In this document: one piece after another, positions 32,725 through 42,313 of the stretch
Layout of the letters: every line of letters begins with the position of its first letter
Numbering within the stretch: the first letter of the stretch is position 1
Source: an uncultured Eubacteriales bacterium
Lineage (GTDB): Bacteria > Bacillota > Clostridia > Peptostreptococcales > Anaerovoracaceae
Direction of reading: 5' to 3'
NCBI GenBank assembly: GCA_910583765.1
Contig: CAJTYS010000002.1
Location: 117,237 to 159,639, forward strand
DNA length: 42,403 bases
Notes under the pieces: model-generated
What the model saw: only the letters and a program-made list of their open reading frames with translations
Database searches by the model: none
Told to the model about the DNA's origin: nothing
Program-made: the position numbers and the translations under genes

Positions 32725-34344
32725 ATGATAAATAAAAATCGCAAAGTTCGAGTATTAATCGTGACCCATGAATTGTCCTACACTGGTGCAGTATACAGTG
32801 CAAAAAGAATGTGTCAGGCTTTACTACATGCCAACTTTGAAGTTGTAGTATGGAGTTATCAATATGGCCCCTTTATAAAAGAGTTTGAACACTTGAGTAT
32901 CCCATTGCGGATTATTGATAGAAACGATATCTATGGAAATAAAACGATCAGAGCACAATTAAAGCGGTTTGATTTGGTCATTGCCAATACGGTTGCCACA
33001 TATGCCATCGTTGATACTGCAAAACACGAGATACCGACCATCTGGTATATCATGGAGGCGCAGAATCTTTCATGGCAGGTCTTCCCTGTAGACATTCGGA
33101 GTTATTGGGCTTTAAGACGTGCGGAGAATATTTATGCTGTCAGTGAATATGCACAGAAATTTATCGTTGAAAACTACAATACTCATGTAAGAGTCGTACA
33201 TAACTGTGTAGATGATGAAGCAGGCGCATATCAGAAAACATCAAATCAAAATAATTCCAAAATCAGATTCCTTTCATTAGGAACAATTGAAGAAAGAAAA
33301 GGTTTTGATTTACTGATTGACGCATATTTGGGACTAGGCAAAGAGGAACGGAAACAAATGGAAATTCATTTCGCTGGGGGACTTTTGGATGAGCATGAAA
33401 CGTACTATGAACAGGTGCTGCAAAAAGCGAAACAAGAAGAGGGTCTTTTTTATCATGGAGAAATCCAGGATCGAAAAAAATTGTTGCAGTTAATGGCAGA
33501 CTCAGATGTGGTTGTCGTGCCATCAAAAGATGAATCGTGTTCCTTAGTAGTATTGGAAGCAGCGATGATGTCCAAACCCATCATCATCAGCGAAAATGTT
33601 GGGGCCAAATATATGATAAAACCGGAGAATGGGTGGGTATTTAAAACGAATGATCGAAACGACTTGTCAAATGTGTACAGGCAGGTATTATCGCACAAGA
33701 GATCTCTTTGCAAAATGGGAGAAGTGTCAAGGCGGATTTATGAAGAAAAGGCAACTGTCACAATGTATCAGCAGCGCATATTAGAGATGGTGCATAGCAA
33801 TTTGTGCAGTAATAGATGGTTATATCGGATGAAGCGCCGCATTAGAAGGTATAGGGAAAAAGCAATGAGGATTCAAGAGGAAAGCATGTTATATACATTT
33901 GATGAAGCATTATTTTCGCAGGACTCTAAAATTGCGTTATATGCTGCAGGTGATGTGGGAACCGCTTTTTACAGGCAGGGTTTAAAAAGATCAATGCGCT
34001 TCACTTTGTGGGTTGATAAAGATGAGAAAAAACATCGAAAGGGAAAGATTGGCGTAAAACCGGTGACGGAACTTTTAAAGACCAATTTGTACGACTATGT
34101 ATACATTGCTGTTATGAACAAAACGCTGGCAGATCATATAAAAAAAGAGTTAATTGATTTGGGCGTAGACACAGACAAGATTTTATGGACCAATCCACGA
34201 CCAGCCTGTTTGTGGAATGCTGGGATATGTGACGATCATAAAAATCAATACGATTCCTATGATGTTCGGGAGCGAGGGATTGACTATTATCACATTGGCG
34301 TGAAACCGATTTTACGAAGAGAAGACCGAAATGACATTACATAA
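32725..34344 (+). CDS. GT-B glycosyltransferase (family 4-like) with C-terminal Rossmann-like module
   Basis: 539 residues. The N-terminal half has VLIVTHELSYTGAVYSAKRM. The C-terminal half of the GT-B pair has IRFLSLGTIEERKGFDLLID and VVVPSKDESCSLVVLEAAMM, the E-x7-E type motif of group 1/4 glycosyltransferases. The appended module (SKIALYAAGDVGTAFYRQGL, WVDKDEKK, YDYVYIAVMNKTL) spans about 395-490. A short tail follows. It is 18 bp after the previous gene and 9 bp before the cytidylyltransferase. Confidence 0.85.
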   Translation: MINKNRKVRVLIVTHELSYTGAVYSAKRMCQALLHANFEVVVWSYQYGPFIKEFEHLSIPLRIIDRNDIYGNKTIRAQLKRFDLVIANTVATYAIVDTAKHEIPTIWYIMEAQNLSWQVFPVDIRSYWALRRAENIYAVSEYAQKFIVENYNTHVRVVHNCVDDEAGAYQKTSNQNNSKIRFLSLGTIEERKGFDLLIDAYLGLGKEERKQMEIHFAGGLLDEHETYYEQVLQKAKQEEGLFYHGEIQDRKKLLQLMADSDVVVVPSKDESCSLVVLEAAMMSKPIIISENVGAKYMIKPENGWVFKTNDRNDLSNVYRQVLSHKRSLCKMGEVSRRIYEEKATVTMYQQRILEMVHSNLCSNRWLYRMKRRIRRYREKAMRIQEESMLYTFDEALFSQDSKIALYAAGDVGTAFYRQGLKRSMRFTLWVDKDEKKHRKGKIGVKPVTELLKTNLYDYVYIAVMNKTLADHIKKELIDLGVDTDKILWTNPRPACLWNAGICDDHKNQYDSYDVRERGIDYYHIGVKPILRREDRNDIT

Positions 34345-34353
34345 GGAGAAGAC

Positions 34354-35070
34354 ATGGTAACAGCATTGATATTCGCAGGCGGCGCTGGACGGCGAATGAA
34401 TTCTCGTTCAAAACCAAAACAGTTTCTGGAAATGCACGGGAAACCGATCATCATTTATACTTTGGAGCATTTTGAGTATCATGATGAAATCGACAAGATC
34501 GTCATCGTATGCATACGAGATTGGATTCAAGAGTTAGAAGGCGCATTAAAGCGATATGGCATCACAAAGGCTGTCCGAATCGTACCGGGTGGGGAAACAG
34601 GACACGATTCCATCTGCAACGGCCTGGAAGCCATGAAAGGCCTGGCACTGGAAAAAGATATTGTTTTGATTCATGACGGTGTGCGCCCTCTGATCAACAA
34701 GGAGCTGATTTCACAGAATATTGACGCAGTTAAAAACCATGGAAACGCCATTACAGCGGAGCCTGCGAAAGAAAGTGTCGTTAGAAGCATAGATGGACAG
34801 CGTATCATAGAAGTACCGGAAAGACAGCAAATGTACACAGCCAAAGCACCACAATCCTTTTATTTTGGCGAGATACTCAGATTGTATGAGATCGCGAAGA
34901 ACGACAATATTAAGACCATAGACTCGGCGCACTTGTGCAGCATTTATGACGTGCCTATGCATATGGTGGCCAGCACGAAAAACAATCTGAAAATCACAGA
35001 GCCAGCGGATTTTTATATTTATCGGGCACTGTATGAAGCCATGGAAGGGCAGCAAATATTCGGCTTATAA
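34354..35070 (+). CDS. IspD/TarI-type cytidylyltransferase (probably ribitol-5-phosphate)
   Basis: 238 residues. The IspD family start ALIFAGGAGRRMNSRSKPKQ (CTP-binding glycine loop and Lys) is followed by HDGVRPLI, TAKAPQSFYFGEILR and LKITEPADFYI. IspD of isoprenoid synthesis and TarI of teichoic-acid-like glycans share this fold. Lying within a glycan locus with an epimerase-type partner at 41302, and having the TarI-like APQSFYF motif, I favour synthesis of CDP-ribitol or another CDP-polyol. AAGGAG is at about 34343-34348. Confident for family, moderate for substrate. Confidence 0.85.
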   Translation: MVTALIFAGGAGRRMNSRSKPKQFLEMHGKPIIIYTLEHFEYHDEIDKIVIVCIRDWIQELEGALKRYGITKAVRIVPGGETGHDSICNGLEAMKGLALEKDIVLIHDGVRPLINKELISQNIDAVKNHGNAITAEPAKESVVRSIDGQRIIEVPERQQMYTAKAPQSFYFGEILRLYEIAKNDNIKTIDSAHLCSIYDVPMHMVASTKNNLKITEPADFYIYRALYEAMEGQQIFGL

Positions 35071-35152
35071 AGAAATCGGAAATGCTAGAATTTATAAAAT
35101 TTTGTCAATTACACATGGCGGTTATTTCTACATGACAAAAATGGAGCGTAGC

Positions 35153-37267
35153 ATGGAAATATGGGAAATTTTTGATCAATCCTTCAGATCATATAAAAAA
35201 CGAAATATTGTGATTTATGGCATTGGCGAAAATACAAAACTAATTTTAGAACACGTGTCGCAATATCAGATTGTGGGCCTTTTGGACGGTGTTCTAAAAA
35301 GCGGAACCGTATACGGAATCCCTCTTTTAAATGAAGATTCGTTGTCAAAAGATAAGGTTGACATGATCGTCATCATTGCACGTAGTAGTAATTTCGGTAT
35401 CATTTTAAAGAGAATCGCCCGTATTTGCGAGGAGCAGGGAATCAAAGTGTGCGATATCCAGGGGAAGAATTTGTTGAAGCGGGACGATACTGGCTCTGAA
35501 CCCAGACTGTCATCACCAGATAGAAATGTGTTGCTAAAAAAGGTGAAAGTTGCGGATATCGTGAGTTTTGATCTGTTCGATACGTTGATCGTGCGCAAAT
35601 TGCTATTCCCGACCGATGTGTTTGAAGTGATGAAGTGTTATGACAGCGATCTGCCAGAGGATTTCTCTGAGAAAAGAGTGCTCTGTGAACGAAAAATGAT
35701 GCAAGGAAAGAAAATTCCAACGATTAGAGGCATATATCAGGAATTGCAAAAACGATATGGATGGACGGACAAGCAGAAAGAACGTTATGCGGAATTGGAG
35801 TATAGGACAGACTGTAAGTGCATGATTCTAAGAGCAGATATGTATGAGATTTATCAGGAATGCCTCGCGCTTGGAAAAAAAGTATACATTATATCGGATA
35901 TGTATTACACAAAAGAGCAGATCAGAGAAATTCTAAAAAAATTTCACATCTCCCAGTATGCAGACATTTTCGTATCGTGTGAAAGTGGCACATCTAAATC
36001 AGATCATTTATTTGACATTTATCTAGAGAAAGAATCGCAAGGGAAGAAGCTGCATATCGGAGATGATGAAGAGGCGGACATTCTGCCAGCGAAACTGCGG
36101 GAAATTGACACATTTTCCATCATGAGCAGCAGAAAAATGCTGGAATGTTCCTCTTATGCCAGGTTAGAACTATATGCTGATTCCATATTGGAAAGAGTGA
36201 TGGTCGGATGCTTTATCGCAAAAATGTTTAACAGTCCCTTTGATCTGCAAGAGGGAAAAGGGATGATCAGAGATAAACAAGACTACGGATATCTGTTTAT
36301 AGGTTCTTTGGTATTAACGTTTTGCCTGTGGATAATAGGCCATGTAAAGAAAGAAGATGTTGATAATATCTTGTTTTCTGCTAGAGATGGATATATTGTA
36401 AAAAAAGTTTACGAATATTTGAAAACAAGCTGTGCGGCAGGCGAAGCTTTACCGAGCGCAACATATTCGTATGCGTCAAGAGCAGCGTATGTGAGCATGT
36501 CCATATTCGATGAAGAGGATTTGCGATTCGCATATGATTTGGCGTATGATGGGGCTCCAGAAGAAATGCTAAGAGAGCGTTTCCGGCTTTCAGAGGAAGA
36601 GATAGAAGAATATCGTGCATCACAATATCAAGATGATTGGGAGTATATTGCCAGGCATTTAGAAAAAATAAGGAAAGTGGCGAGCCATTTTCGAGAAAAT
36701 TTTTTCAAATATCTCTTCAAAAACAAGATTGAAATAAATCAGTATACTGTTTATTTTGATTTTGTGTCTTCCGGAACATGCCAAAGATGCCTGGAGAACG
36801 TAATCGGGAAATCTTTAAAGGGTTATTATTTTTCATATATACACAACAAATATACGCATACCGCTTTGGATGTGGAGGAATTATTTCATAATCAGTTTGG
36901 ATACATCAATAATAGTTTCTTATGTGATCACTACCTATTTTTAGAGAATATTTTCTCATCGCCTGAGCCCACTTTGAAAGGATTTGATGATGATGGAAGG
37001 GCTTTATTTTTAAGGGAAAGCAGGACAACGCAACAATTAAAGGAAATCGAAGAAATCCATGAGGGCATCCTAGCTTTTGTCAGAGACGTTGTGGCAGTTT
37101 TAAACGGTCAGCTTGAGGGTGATTTAAAAAAAGAAATCGCAGATGAGATGTTCAGTTACGTATTGAAAAGGAACACGAGATATTTGGTGGATATGGAGAT
37201 CAACGGAGAATTGGAAGACGCATTTTGCCGGAGAACATTAGATACAAGTGCCATCCTAGGGGAATGA
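35153..37267 (+). CDS. Rossmann-like module fused to HAD-family hydrolase (COG5610-like)
   Basis: 704 residues from ATG 35153, preceded by GGAG at 35143-35146; in-frame ATGs at 35132 and 35033 lack a better site. Residues ~18-110 are the recurring nucleotide-binding module (RNIVIYGIGENTKLILEHV). A HAD phosphatase domain follows with FDLFDTLI (Asp140/Asp143), IISDMYYTKEQI and HIGDDEEADI. The large C-terminal domain includes NILFSARDGYIVKKVYEYL and YSYASRAAY, found in the same context in the protein at 37290. Proteins of this type are common in capsule loci, but their reaction is not known. Confidence 0.78.
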   Translation: MEIWEIFDQSFRSYKKRNIVIYGIGENTKLILEHVSQYQIVGLLDGVLKSGTVYGIPLLNEDSLSKDKVDMIVIIARSSNFGIILKRIARICEEQGIKVCDIQGKNLLKRDDTGSEPRLSSPDRNVLLKKVKVADIVSFDLFDTLIVRKLLFPTDVFEVMKCYDSDLPEDFSEKRVLCERKMMQGKKIPTIRGIYQELQKRYGWTDKQKERYAELEYRTDCKCMILRADMYEIYQECLALGKKVYIISDMYYTKEQIREILKKFHISQYADIFVSCESGTSKSDHLFDIYLEKESQGKKLHIGDDEEADILPAKLREIDTFSIMSSRKMLECSSYARLELYADSILERVMVGCFIAKMFNSPFDLQEGKGMIRDKQDYGYLFIGSLVLTFCLWIIGHVKKEDVDNILFSARDGYIVKKVYEYLKTSCAAGEALPSATYSYASRAAYVSMSIFDEEDLRFAYDLAYDGAPEEMLRERFRLSEEEIEEYRASQYQDDWEYIARHLEKIRKVASHFRENFFKYLFKNKIEINQYTVYFDFVSSGTCQRCLENVIGKSLKGYYFSYIHNKYTHTALDVEELFHNQFGYINNSFLCDHYLFLENIFSSPEPTLKGFDDDGRALFLRESRTTQQLKEIEEIHEGILAFVRDVVAVLNGQLEGDLKKEIADEMFSYVLKRNTRYLVDMEINGELEDAFCRRTLDTSAILGE

Positions 37268-37289
37268 ACCTATAACGGAGGGAAACAAG

Positions 37290-40055
37290 ATGGAAGAATT
37301 GGTTTCAATCATCGTTCCCGTGTACAACACGGAAACATACATAGAAACATGCATCCGAAGCATCATAGGACAGACGTACAGAAACCTGGAAATCATTTTA
37401 ATCAATGATGGATCACAGCAGAACGAAGAGTCCATCATTTGCAGATACATGAAACAGGATGATCGAATCCGTTATATAAAAAATGAAAAGAACCAGGGCC
37501 TATTCTTAACAAGGATGCGAGGCTTTAAGGAGGCAACAGGGCAGTACGTCATGTTTGTAGACAGCGATGATTATATCAGTTTTGATTATGTCAGGCTGCT
37601 TGTAAAAGAAGCGGAAAAAGAAGGAGCGGACATTACGTTCTCAACCACTGTTTTGAACACGCCAAAAGGAAAGAAAGTCATAAATGTTTTTCAGGATGTT
37701 GCCTTATATGAGTTGCCGCTGTCAGGCGAAAACCCAAGAAACGCTTTTTTTCAGCAGAGTGGGACAGCCTATGTCTGGCATACTATCTGGAACAAATTAT
37801 ACACAAAAAAACTATGGGATCAATGTCTTCCATATTTTGAAAAAATGCGCAAGCATATTGTCATGACAGAAGATCTTGCCTTTTCATGCGTCCTGTTTTA
37901 CTTTGCCAGAAAAATTGCCCGCTCAGAAAACAGTGCGTATTATTATTGCCAGCACACAGAAGCGTCAACCAGCGTTTCCCATATGTCCTTTGCGGAATAT
38001 GAGAAAAAATTCACGGATATTAAAAATGTGTTTCGCTTTCTGGAAGATTTTTTCGAGGATAAAGAAGTCTGGTTTAGGAATCAACTATTGAAATTCAAAC
38101 AATATTATGCCAGGCTCTGGAAGCGTGGAATCGTCAATATCGCAGATGGAAAACATCAGGAAGCAGAAGCTTTGTTCGTTGACTTCTGTGATGATTTAGG
38201 AGAGGGGACAGTAACAGAAGACGGTTATTTTAATTTAGCACAAGCCCCTTATTCTGGCAAGCTGGACGAAATTAAAAAAATGATTTGGCGTTCAGAAAAA
38301 AATTATGTGAGCTTTGATGTTTTCGATACTGCGATAACAAGACCGTTCTATGACCCTGCGGATATGTTTTGCTTGCTGGGTAAGCTTTATGATGAGGAAG
38401 GCTCTAATACGAGTTTTTCTATAATCCGTAAAGAAGGAGAAGCTGGCTGCAGGGAAAAACGATGCGATGAACGCAAAGAGGATGTCACCATTGAGGAAAT
38501 ATATGCGTATATTTCTAAAATTTATGGGATCCCTGCGGAGTTATGCACGAAAATCAAGCAGATGGAAATTGATTTGGAAATATCCTTCAACCAAAATAGA
38601 AAAGCAGTGCATGAGCTCTACGATATCACAGTGTTATCCGGTAAAAAAGTCATTTTTACGTCAGATATGTATTTGAACAAGGAAACTATAGCAAAAATAT
38701 TGGAGAAGAATGGATATGATCAATATGAGAAAATCTTTGTATCATCAGAATGCGGAAAACTAAAAGCAACGGGAAATTTATTTCAGCACATTGGAGAAAC
38801 GCTGCGATTAGATTTAAAAGATTTAATTCATGTGGGCGATAATCAGATCAGCGATGTGAAAATACCTGCGGAACTTGGGATTACAACAATCCATGTGCCA
38901 AAAGCGATAGATGTTTTCCGAAATCGGATACCGGAGATGACCACAAATAGATGCTTTGACATCGCCAAAGACGCTGCCGGAACATATAGAGGCCCAAAAG
39001 GGTTTGAAAACATAAATGGATATGGATGCATGATCGCCATGGCAGCGAACAGGTACTTTGATAATCCGTTCCGTCCGTTTCATCCAAAGACAGATTTCAA
39101 TATGGATGCGTTTTTCGTAGGGTATTACGCCCTTGGCATGAACTTGGCCGCACAGGTTCAATGGGTGGAACAAGTCCGAAAAAAGGGAACGATCCAAAAG
39201 ATTATTTTCATGGCCAGGGACGGTTATTTATTAAAACAAGCGTATGATTGCTATTTAGAAATTTGTGAAAAGAACGTACAGACAGAATACATGTATGCGT
39301 CTAGAAGTTTTACCATCATGTCAATGATGGATTCAATCCCGAATTTATCAGGCTTGATGCGGGAATTTTTTTTCTCAGACATAGAACACGGATCCTGCGT
39401 TGGCTATCAAAGAGTGAACCAAGAGGTGAGACCGCTATTAGAAATAGAGGACAAGAGTTTTGTAGATCGGTTTCCTCTGGTAGTCATGCAGCATGCGGCA
39501 ATTGAGTTTGTCAGGGATTTTTACAAAAAGTTTCACGAATTCCTCCCGTATTTGGACATACGGGTCAGCGATGTGAGCATGCCTTTTGAAGGATTTCTTT
39601 GTTCACCCTCCAAACTTGACACAAAGATGTTTGTGGCATCTTATTTTGAAGATAAAGTTTACGGCGCGCATGCGAAACTAAATGTCAGAGATTTTTGGTT
39701 GCGGTCATTGGGCGGGCAACCAGACTATCAAGGAACGGACATCCTCAATCAACCTGAAGAGTTTCTGCGGAAAAAAGGGAAAGAGCAGCTTGCTTTTTTT
39801 GGAACGGGCAGGATATGCAGGGATATCTTAGATGCCAATCCTTCTGTGTCCGTATCTATATTTTTGGATAATGACACAGATCAGTGTGGGAGAGAGTTAC
39901 GTGGCTGTAAAATTTCAAGTCCAGATCATATAGAGGATATCAAAAAATTATACATTGTGATCGTCTGTGCGGCATACATGGAAATTGAAGAACAGCTGGA
40001 AGATATGGGATTAGTAAAATATGAAGATTACATGAATTACAAGGAAGCATTTTGA
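37290..40055 (+). CDS. Four-part fusion: GT2, HAD hydrolase, ARDGY domain, Rossmann-like module
   Basis: 921 residues. Residues 1-~230 are a family 2 glycosyltransferase (SIIVPVYNTETYIETCIRSI, LINDGS, FVDSDD). Residues ~338-540 are a HAD domain (SFDVFDTAITRP with Asp343, FTSDMYLNKETI, HVGDNQISDVK). Residues ~590-820 match the C-terminal domain of the upstream protein (IIFMARDGYLLKQAYDCYLE, YMYASRSF). The end is the recurring module (EQLAFFGTGRICRDILDA, FLDNDTD, YIVIVCAAYMEIE). GGAGGG stands before the ATG. One chain thus combines sugar transfer with phosphate chemistry, probably on the same repeat unit (inference). Confidence 0.82.
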   Translation: MEELVSIIVPVYNTETYIETCIRSIIGQTYRNLEIILINDGSQQNEESIICRYMKQDDRIRYIKNEKNQGLFLTRMRGFKEATGQYVMFVDSDDYISFDYVRLLVKEAEKEGADITFSTTVLNTPKGKKVINVFQDVALYELPLSGENPRNAFFQQSGTAYVWHTIWNKLYTKKLWDQCLPYFEKMRKHIVMTEDLAFSCVLFYFARKIARSENSAYYYCQHTEASTSVSHMSFAEYEKKFTDIKNVFRFLEDFFEDKEVWFRNQLLKFKQYYARLWKRGIVNIADGKHQEAEALFVDFCDDLGEGTVTEDGYFNLAQAPYSGKLDEIKKMIWRSEKNYVSFDVFDTAITRPFYDPADMFCLLGKLYDEEGSNTSFSIIRKEGEAGCREKRCDERKEDVTIEEIYAYISKIYGIPAELCTKIKQMEIDLEISFNQNRKAVHELYDITVLSGKKVIFTSDMYLNKETIAKILEKNGYDQYEKIFVSSECGKLKATGNLFQHIGETLRLDLKDLIHVGDNQISDVKIPAELGITTIHVPKAIDVFRNRIPEMTTNRCFDIAKDAAGTYRGPKGFENINGYGCMIAMAANRYFDNPFRPFHPKTDFNMDAFFVGYYALGMNLAAQVQWVEQVRKKGTIQKIIFMARDGYLLKQAYDCYLEICEKNVQTEYMYASRSFTIMSMMDSIPNLSGLMREFFFSDIEHGSCVGYQRVNQEVRPLLEIEDKSFVDRFPLVVMQHAAIEFVRDFYKKFHEFLPYLDIRVSDVSMPFEGFLCSPSKLDTKMFVASYFEDKVYGAHAKLNVRDFWLRSLGGQPDYQGTDILNQPEEFLRKKGKEQLAFFGTGRICRDILDANPSVSVSIFLDNDTDQCGRELRGCKISSPDHIEDIKKLYIVIVCAAYMEIEEQLEDMGLVKYEDYMNYKEAF

Positions 40056-40072
40056 AAGGTTTGAGCAGAGAC

Positions 40073-40438
40073 ATGGAAAAGAGAAAACTGAACGCAGAAA
40101 GAATATTCGTATGGGATGCGATATCGCGGGGGCAGCAGGTTTGTAATTTTTTAAAGCAGATCGGAAAGAAAGTGACAGCTGTCATAGACCGCAATGAGGT
40201 TTTACATGATAATCAGCTATGCGGCACGAAGATCGTAGGATTTCATTCTATTAGAGAAACCTTGACAAAAAAGGATACCATCATTATTGGCGTGCGTACA
40301 GCTGTTTATGAAAAGGAAATCAGACAACAAATCAAGGATGCTGGATTCCAGGGGACAGTTTGGGGAGCATGGATTTCCATGACAATTTTGAGATTCCATA
40401 CTATTGTAGTAAAGAAAGCAGAGGAAAGTATAAAATAG
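40073..40438 (+). pseudogene. Rossmann-like module, probably the frameshifted front of a methyltransferase fusion
   Basis: About 121 codons from ATG 40073 (a TTG at 40052 overlapping the previous stop is the alternative). Residues up to ~97 are the recurring module (AERIFVWDAISRGQQVCNFL, AVIDRNEV, KDTIIIGVRTAVYE). After GFQGTVWG the frame runs into a composition unlike a protein end. The next frame over (GSMDFHDNFEIPYYCSK) continues sensibly into the methyltransferase, with 79 bp overlap. I read this as one gene broken by a single-base shift near 40355. A genuine overlapping small gene cannot be excluded. Confidence 0.5.
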
Positions 40439-40647
40439 ATTTTTATGGGAAAATGCGCACTTGGTTGGATAATTTGCTGGAGGAGGTAGAGTTCTGGAAA
40501 AAGGAAGCCGCAAGCTCTGGAGGCAAATATTATCAACATTATTTGGAACGGATAAAACCAAAACAGTTTGTTTGTGACCGTATGAAAGAGATGAAGGTGG
40601 AGGAAGATCAGGTGATTCTCGATGTAGGAAGCGGGATTTGTTCGTAA
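40360..40647 (+). pseudogene. SAM-dependent methyltransferase, front part ending in a premature TAA
   Basis: Codes for a helical segment (MRTWLDNLLEEVEFWKKEAA) and then VILDVGSGICS, the SAM-binding glycine motif I, where it meets TAA at 40645-40647. The same frame continues past the stop without interruption into YGNIL and the rest of the domain at 40660. Interrupting the motif I loop would inactivate the enzyme. A sequencing error at this point is possible. Confidence 0.65.
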
Positions 40648-40659
40648 TATGGAAATATT

Positions 40660-41271
40660 TTGTCAGAAACAAAAAAAGTTAGATTGATAGGCATTGACCC
40701 GTTGGCGTCATTTTATAATCAAATCAATCAGAGATTTGAAAAAGAGCATAACCTGAAATTCAAAATTTCTCCGGTAGAGTTTGGTTTTTTTGAATTATTA
40801 TCTTACCAGTATGGCAGCGAATATAGCGATTATATTCTCATCGACAACGCTTTGGATCATTGCATTGATCCGTTTGCGGCAATTATTGAATGCTTGCGGG
40901 TGTTAAAGACGGGAGGAACGCTAGTAACAAGGCACCATGTTGATGAAGCGTATAAAGCCTTTTATTCTGGACTGCACCAGTGGAACATTTGCTGTGATCA
41001 AAATGGCGATTTTATCATATGGAACAGGAACAATTATGTGAACGTAACACAAGAACTAGAAGATTATGCGGAAATAAAGGTGGAAAAAGAAACGATCAGC
41101 AGTGGTGTCGTACCCTTTGGAATCGTTGCTTGTAATTTAACGAAAAAGAAAGAACTTCCATCAATGTATTTGGCAGAAGAACGCCAAAGAGCCGGAGCTT
41201 TCATGAAAGGTTTTGCCGAAAAACTGTCAGATTTGCAATTTGCCATGAAGTATTTAGAAATCATGGAATGA
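40660..41271 (+). pseudogene. SAM-dependent methyltransferase, rear part
   Basis: 203 codons in the same frame as the preceding fragment. It holds the class I methyltransferase motif II (VRLIGIDPLASFYNQINQRF), then YILIDNALDHCIDPFAAIIE (motif post-II/III) and LRVLKTGGTLVTRHH. There is no ribosome binding site of its own for the TTG at 40660, so it is not an independent gene. Together with the two fragments before it, it would make a module-methyltransferase protein of about 400 residues, matching the fusion style of the locus. Confidence 0.65.
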
Positions 41272-41301
41272 TAATAAAAGCAAAATGGAGGGACGTGCTA
41301 T

Positions 41302-42264
41302 ATGAACCAATATTTAATAACCGGAGCCACCGGACATATAGGCTCAATGATAGCGAAAAAACTACTTTCCCATGGAGCAGCAGTGGATGTCATTGTCAGA
41401 AATCCGTCCCGCTTAGATCTGGAGATTTTATCTGGTGCGGAGCCGATCCAGGCAGACATCACGAATCGGGAGGCTATCTTGCGCATTACAAAAAAATATG
41501 ACCACATCATCCACTGCGCCGCTCCTACAGACTCCGCGTACATGGTTGCTCATCCCGTAGAAGTGATAGATACCATCATCAACGGGACAGAACACGTTTT
41601 GAATCTGGCAGAGCGGTGTCATGCCAAAAGTTTCATGTACTTATCATCCATGGAAGTCTATGGACAGCTCTGCTGCCCGAAGGGGAAGCGAGCAGCAGAG
41701 CATGAGATGGGGTATATCGATGCTTCCAATGTGCGCAGCTGCTATCCCCTTGCCAAACTCATGGCAGAAAATCTATGCCACTCTTATTACAAAGAATATG
41801 GCACTCCTATAAAAATCGCTCGTTTGGCGCAGATCTTTGGAACGGGCGTAAAAGCAGGAGACAACCGCGTATATATGCAGTTTGCGAGGGCGGCTGCGGA
41901 GCATAAGGACATTATCCTGCGAACGCAGGGGCTGTCTATAGGAAATTACTGCGCTTCCGAGGATGCAGTCAATGCCATTCTCACCATTCTGGAAAAGGGT
42001 CAAAATGGTGAAACATACAACGTGGTAAATGAAGCCAACACCATGAGCATCAGGGAAATGGCGCAGCTGGTGGCAGAGCATGTCGCCAGTGGCTCGATCA
42101 CTGTGAAAGTGGAAGAAACAGAATCATCCGCAGATAAATACGCGCCTGACACGGGCCTTCGGATGTCATCAGCGAAACTGGAGAAACTGGGATGGCAAGC
42201 GACAAAAGGAATGGTAGAAATGTACAAGGATGTGACAAAAGAATTAAACCAGGGTTCCAATTGA
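41302..42264 (+). CDS. NAD-dependent epimerase/dehydratase (short-chain, extended type)
   Basis: 320 residues. Starts YLITGATGHIGSMIAKKLL, the NAD-binding GxxGxxG. It has HIIHCAAPTDSA, MYLSSMEVYG with the catalytic Ser, and CYPLAKLMAENL, the Tyr-x3-Lys catalytic pair. IARLAQIFGTGV and TYNVVNEANTMSIREMAQLV complete the extended SDR pattern. It probably makes a nucleotide-sugar or CDP-polyol precursor for the locus; the exact substrate is unclear. GGAGGG lies 11 bases before the ATG. Last gene of the locus; no clear terminator follows. Confidence 0.88.
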   Translation: MNQYLITGATGHIGSMIAKKLLSHGAAVDVIVRNPSRLDLEILSGAEPIQADITNREAILRITKKYDHIIHCAAPTDSAYMVAHPVEVIDTIINGTEHVLNLAERCHAKSFMYLSSMEVYGQLCCPKGKRAAEHEMGYIDASNVRSCYPLAKLMAENLCHSYYKEYGTPIKIARLAQIFGTGVKAGDNRVYMQFARAAAEHKDIILRTQGLSIGNYCASEDAVNAILTILEKGQNGETYNVVNEANTMSIREMAQLVAEHVASGSITVKVEETESSADKYAPDTGLRMSSAKLEKLGWQATKGMVEMYKDVTKELNQGSN

Positions 42265-42313
42265 TGAGACGGTTCTGCGGGAAGGAATAACCACCAAATC
42301 ACCATAATGCGCC

